From positions 1 to 17,780 of the forward strand of contig JAGRLX010000130.1 in the NCBI GenBank assembly GCA_020441605.1: a stretch of 17,780 nt of DNA, in the 5' to 3' direction. The translations under genes and the position numbers were made by a program. Numbering within the stretch: position 1 is the first letter of the stretch; every line of letters begins with the position of its first letter. The DNA comes from Alphaproteobacteria bacterium. Lineage in GTDB: Bacteria > Pseudomonadota > Alphaproteobacteria > Rhizobiales > Aestuariivirgaceae. This document shows, piece by piece, positions 15,872 to 17,780 of the stretch. The notes below the pieces were generated by a model. It searched no databases. It saw only the letters and a list, made by a program, of their open reading frames with translations, and was not told the origin of the DNA.

Positions 15872-16821
15872 AGGCCATGCTTGCAGCGGCGATGCTTGCA
15901 GCCCTTGCGGGCGAGGCCAGCGCCCAATCCTGCACCTTCAGCAACACCGGCATCGACTTCGGCAATGTCAATCTCACCTCGGGCGGCTTCCAGTCGGCGA
16001 CCGGCACGTTTTCTGCCGATTGCTCCGGTGCGCCTGGGCAAACCATCCGCATCTGTCCGAACTTCAACGCTGGGTCTGCGGGTATCGATCCGTCCGGCAG
16101 CCCGCGCTTTCTGGCCCAGGGCGCCATCAAGCTCCGGTTCGATATCTTCCGCAACAATGGCGTTGGACAGCAGTGGGGGTCCTATACCTGGGGCTACTCA
16201 AGCCGCCCCCCGGTTCTCACCGTGAACCTCGACGGCAATGGCATGGGCGCGGTGAGCCAGACCGTATTCGGCAGGCTCTACAATCAGCAGTCCACACTTC
16301 CGACCGGCACCTATGTGTCCACCTTCGGCGGCACGCATACCCAGATCGATTATGGCTATTCCCCTGGCTTCAGTTGCGGGCCAACCTTATCGCCCAGGGT
16401 GCAGAACGTTCCCTTCACGGTGCGGGCGACCAACAACAGTTCCTGTGCGGTGACCGCAACTGATATGGACTTCGGGGCACACGCCGATCTCTCGTCGCCC
16501 GTGCAGACCACAAATACCATCACGGTGACCTGCACGGCCGGAACTCAGTTCGACATCGGTCTGAGCAATGGCTCCTCCGGTGCTCCGGGGCCGGCACAGC
16601 GTCAGATGACCAACACCGCAACCGGCGAGGTCATAAATTACGGCATCTATCGTGACGGCGGCCGCACTCAGATCTGGGGATCGACAAGTGGCGTGAATAC
16701 CGTCGGTTCGACCAGCACCGGCCTGACCCAGACGTTCACGGGCTATGGCAGGGTCCCATCGCAACCGACGCCAAGCACACAGACCTACACCGACAACATC
16801 GTCGTCGTCGTTTCCTACTGA
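15856..16821 (+). CDS. CsuE-like tip adhesin with two SCPU domains
   Basis: A 321-residue secreted protein, probably the distal tip adhesin of the pilus. Residues 1-23 are a signal peptide ending EASA before QSCTF. Domain 1 (about 24-178) starts SCTFSNTGIDFGNVNL and contains cysteines 26, 56, 67 and 174. Domain 2 (about 187-321) starts VRATNNSSCAVTATDMDFG, has the C197/C226 pair seen in the major pilin, and ends YTDNIVVVVSY, nearly the pilin's own C-terminal strand. This adhesin-plus-pilin layout matches CsuE, where domain 1 carries exposed hydrophobic loops for binding to surfaces; the aromatic QQWGSYTWGYSS stretch is a candidate. It starts 16 bases inside the usher gene; a GTG at 15868 overlapping the usher TGA is an alternative start. 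It is the last gene of the operon. Confidence 0.88.
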   Translation: MHANVKAMLAAAMLAALAGEASAQSCTFSNTGIDFGNVNLTSGGFQSATGTFSADCSGAPGQTIRICPNFNAGSAGIDPSGSPRFLAQGAIKLRFDIFRNNGVGQQWGSYTWGYSSRPPVLTVNLDGNGMGAVSQTVFGRLYNQQSTLPTGTYVSTFGGTHTQIDYGYSPGFSCGPTLSPRVQNVPFTVRATNNSSCAVTATDMDFGAHADLSSPVQTTNTITVTCTAGTQFDIGLSNGSSGAPGPAQRQMTNTATGEVINYGIYRDGGRTQIWGSTSGVNTVGSTSTGLTQTFTGYGRVPSQPTPSTQTYTDNIVVVVSY

Positions 16822-16835
16822 CGTCTCGCCGCCAC

Positions 16836-16850
16836 GGCCGCCAGGCGGCT
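16836..16850 (+). terminator. Terminator-like hairpin after the pilus operon
   Basis: GGCCGC and GCGGCT can pair around a three-base loop (six pairs including one G-U), 15 bases after the adhesin stop. No T-run follows, so this is at best a weak or Rho-assisted terminator. Confidence 0.25.
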
Positions 16851-17040
16851 TGGAGGGGACCGTTTGACGAGGTGTCGCAGGCCGCGGTCTGGACAAGCGC
16901 CCTGCCAGCATTTAGACATCAAATCACACCAGCAATAGATTGAATCGGATGAATTCAGTCCTGTCATCGGGAATCCCGTTTGCCTTGCCCGGCAGTGATG
17001 GCGGCTTGGCGGAGCTGGAGTGCGGGCTGGGGGCCCGATC

Positions 17041-17780
17041 GTGACCGTCATTTCGGTGCCGCTCGCTCTGGTGCTCGCGAGCATATCGGCCTACTTGATC
17101 ATGTTCCTCGCCGCGGCCGTGCTGCGGCAGAAAGTCCTATGGCTCGTCTATCCTGTATGCGCCGCCCTGGCGGCGCTCGCCGCTGCTGCCGATCTCTCGG
17201 CCATGCTGACGCCAGGCGCCGCTGGCCTTGTGCTTCCCCTCGGCCTGCCCTCGACCGGCCTCAATCTGCGTCTCGACGCGCTCTCCTCCTTCTTCGGCAT
17301 GATCGTAAATCTCGGCGTCCTGACCGTATCGATCTATGGGCTGGGCCTCGACCGGCAGCATGATTTTTCGCCACGGATCGAGCCCTTCGTTCCCCTTTTC
17401 GCTGCGGCCATGAACATGGTCCTTGTCGCCGGCGATGCCTTCATCTTCCTGTTTTCCTGGGAACTCATGTCACTGTCGTCCTGGGCCCTGGTTTGCGCCA
17501 AGCATCTCGATGCCGACAACCGGAAGGCGGGGTTTGTCTATCTGGTCATGGCGGCGATCGGAACAGCCGCCTTGCTGTTCGCCTTCGGTGGTCTGGCCGG
17601 GACTGCCGGAGGCTATACCTTCGAGACGATGCGCATGGCGACCCTGTCCCCGGTTGCTTCGGCGCTTGTACTTGCCGCCGTGCTCGTTGGGGCGGGCTCC
17701 AAGGCGGGCATCGTTCCGTTGCACGCTTGGCTTCCGCTGGCCCATCCCGCCGCGCCGAGCCATGTTTCGGCTCTGATGAG
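17041..17780 (+). CDS. hyfB: HyfB-type (hydrogenase-4 subunit B / NuoL-like) membrane subunit, 5' part
   Basis: The first 246 codons of a polytopic membrane protein of the Mrp/NuoL/HyfB proton-translocating family; the gene runs off the window. The N-terminus is a series of hydrophobic helices. The key channel residues are visible: E141 in FLFSWELMSL (the membrane glutamate of this family) and K221 in GAGSKAGIVPLHAWLP, followed by AHPAAPSHVSALM, which is characteristic of HyfB/HyfF subunits rather than of NuoL. Such subunits couple a redox module (hydrogenase, formate dehydrogenase or an uncharacterised carrier) to proton movement. In Rhizobiales they often occur in hydrogenase-4-like clusters lacking a hydrogenase active site, so the name does not prove hydrogen metabolism. 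Start: GTG 17041 chosen; GTG 17020, with GGAG five bases upstream, would add seven residues. Confidence 0.8.
   Translation, partial: MTVISVPLALVLASISAYLIMFLAAAVLRQKVLWLVYPVCAALAALAAAADLSAMLTPGAAGLVLPLGLPSTGLNLRLDALSSFFGMIVNLGVLTVSIYGLGLDRQHDFSPRIEPFVPLFAAAMNMVLVAGDAFIFLFSWELMSLSSWALVCAKHLDADNRKAGFVYLVMAAIGTAALLFAFGGLAGTAGGYTFETMRMATLSPVASALVLAAVLVGAGSKAGIVPLHAWLPLAHPAAPSHVSALM

Noticed and set aside
12357..16821. Sporulation genes, from the 'spore coat U' domain name
   Set aside because: The chaperone and usher genes in the same operon show these are pilus subunits; the name is historical.

Overview
The window is a high-GC stretch of ordinary, densely packed bacterial chromosome. It most likely comes from an alphaproteobacterium of the Rhizobiales (Hyphomicrobiales) type. 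The clues are a class I (archaeal-type) lysyl-tRNA synthetase, a DUF952-pyrD gene pair next to an S24-family repressor, a DinG-like helicase with a long N-terminal extension, and TTGAC-type -35 candidates. I see no rRNA, tRNA, CRISPR array, insertion sequence or phage module. No gap between genes exceeds about 220 bases.

Left part (1-7305): a REP-like palindrome lies at the edge. Two minus-strand genes follow: a TerB-like protein and a large Fe-S XPD/DinG-type helicase. Diverging from the helicase is a Tat-signal dienelactone-hydrolase-family enzyme, then an APC-family amino-acid permease and lysyl-tRNA synthetase class I (lysK).

Middle part (7319-12148): a LexA/CI-like S24 repressor runs on the minus strand, divergent from DUF952-pyrD. 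A 19-bp perfect-arm dyad in the shared promoter region is a good operator candidate. pyrD overlaps, tail to tail, an orphan family-3 periplasmic solute-binding protein. That gene is divergent, with only 21 bases between starts, from a membrane family-2 glycosyltransferase of the processive polysaccharide-synthase type.

Right part (12357-16821): a compact four-gene archaic (Csu-type) chaperone-usher pilus operon encodes a major SCPU-domain pilin, a periplasmic chaperone, an outer-membrane usher and a two-domain SCPU tip adhesin. The last three genes overlap one another, which suggests translational coupling. With the upstream glycosyltransferase this region looks like a surface/biofilm locus, though a functional link between the two is inference.

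The window ends inside a gene for a HyfB-type (hydrogenase-4 subunit B/NuoL-like) proton-pumping membrane subunit. It is probably the first gene of an energy-converting complex that continues outside. I did not find a clearly unprecedented system. The most interesting signals are the repressor/dyad arrangement, the minimal pilus operon, and the glycosyltransferase whose N-terminus resembles the T2SSE_N/MshEN fold.
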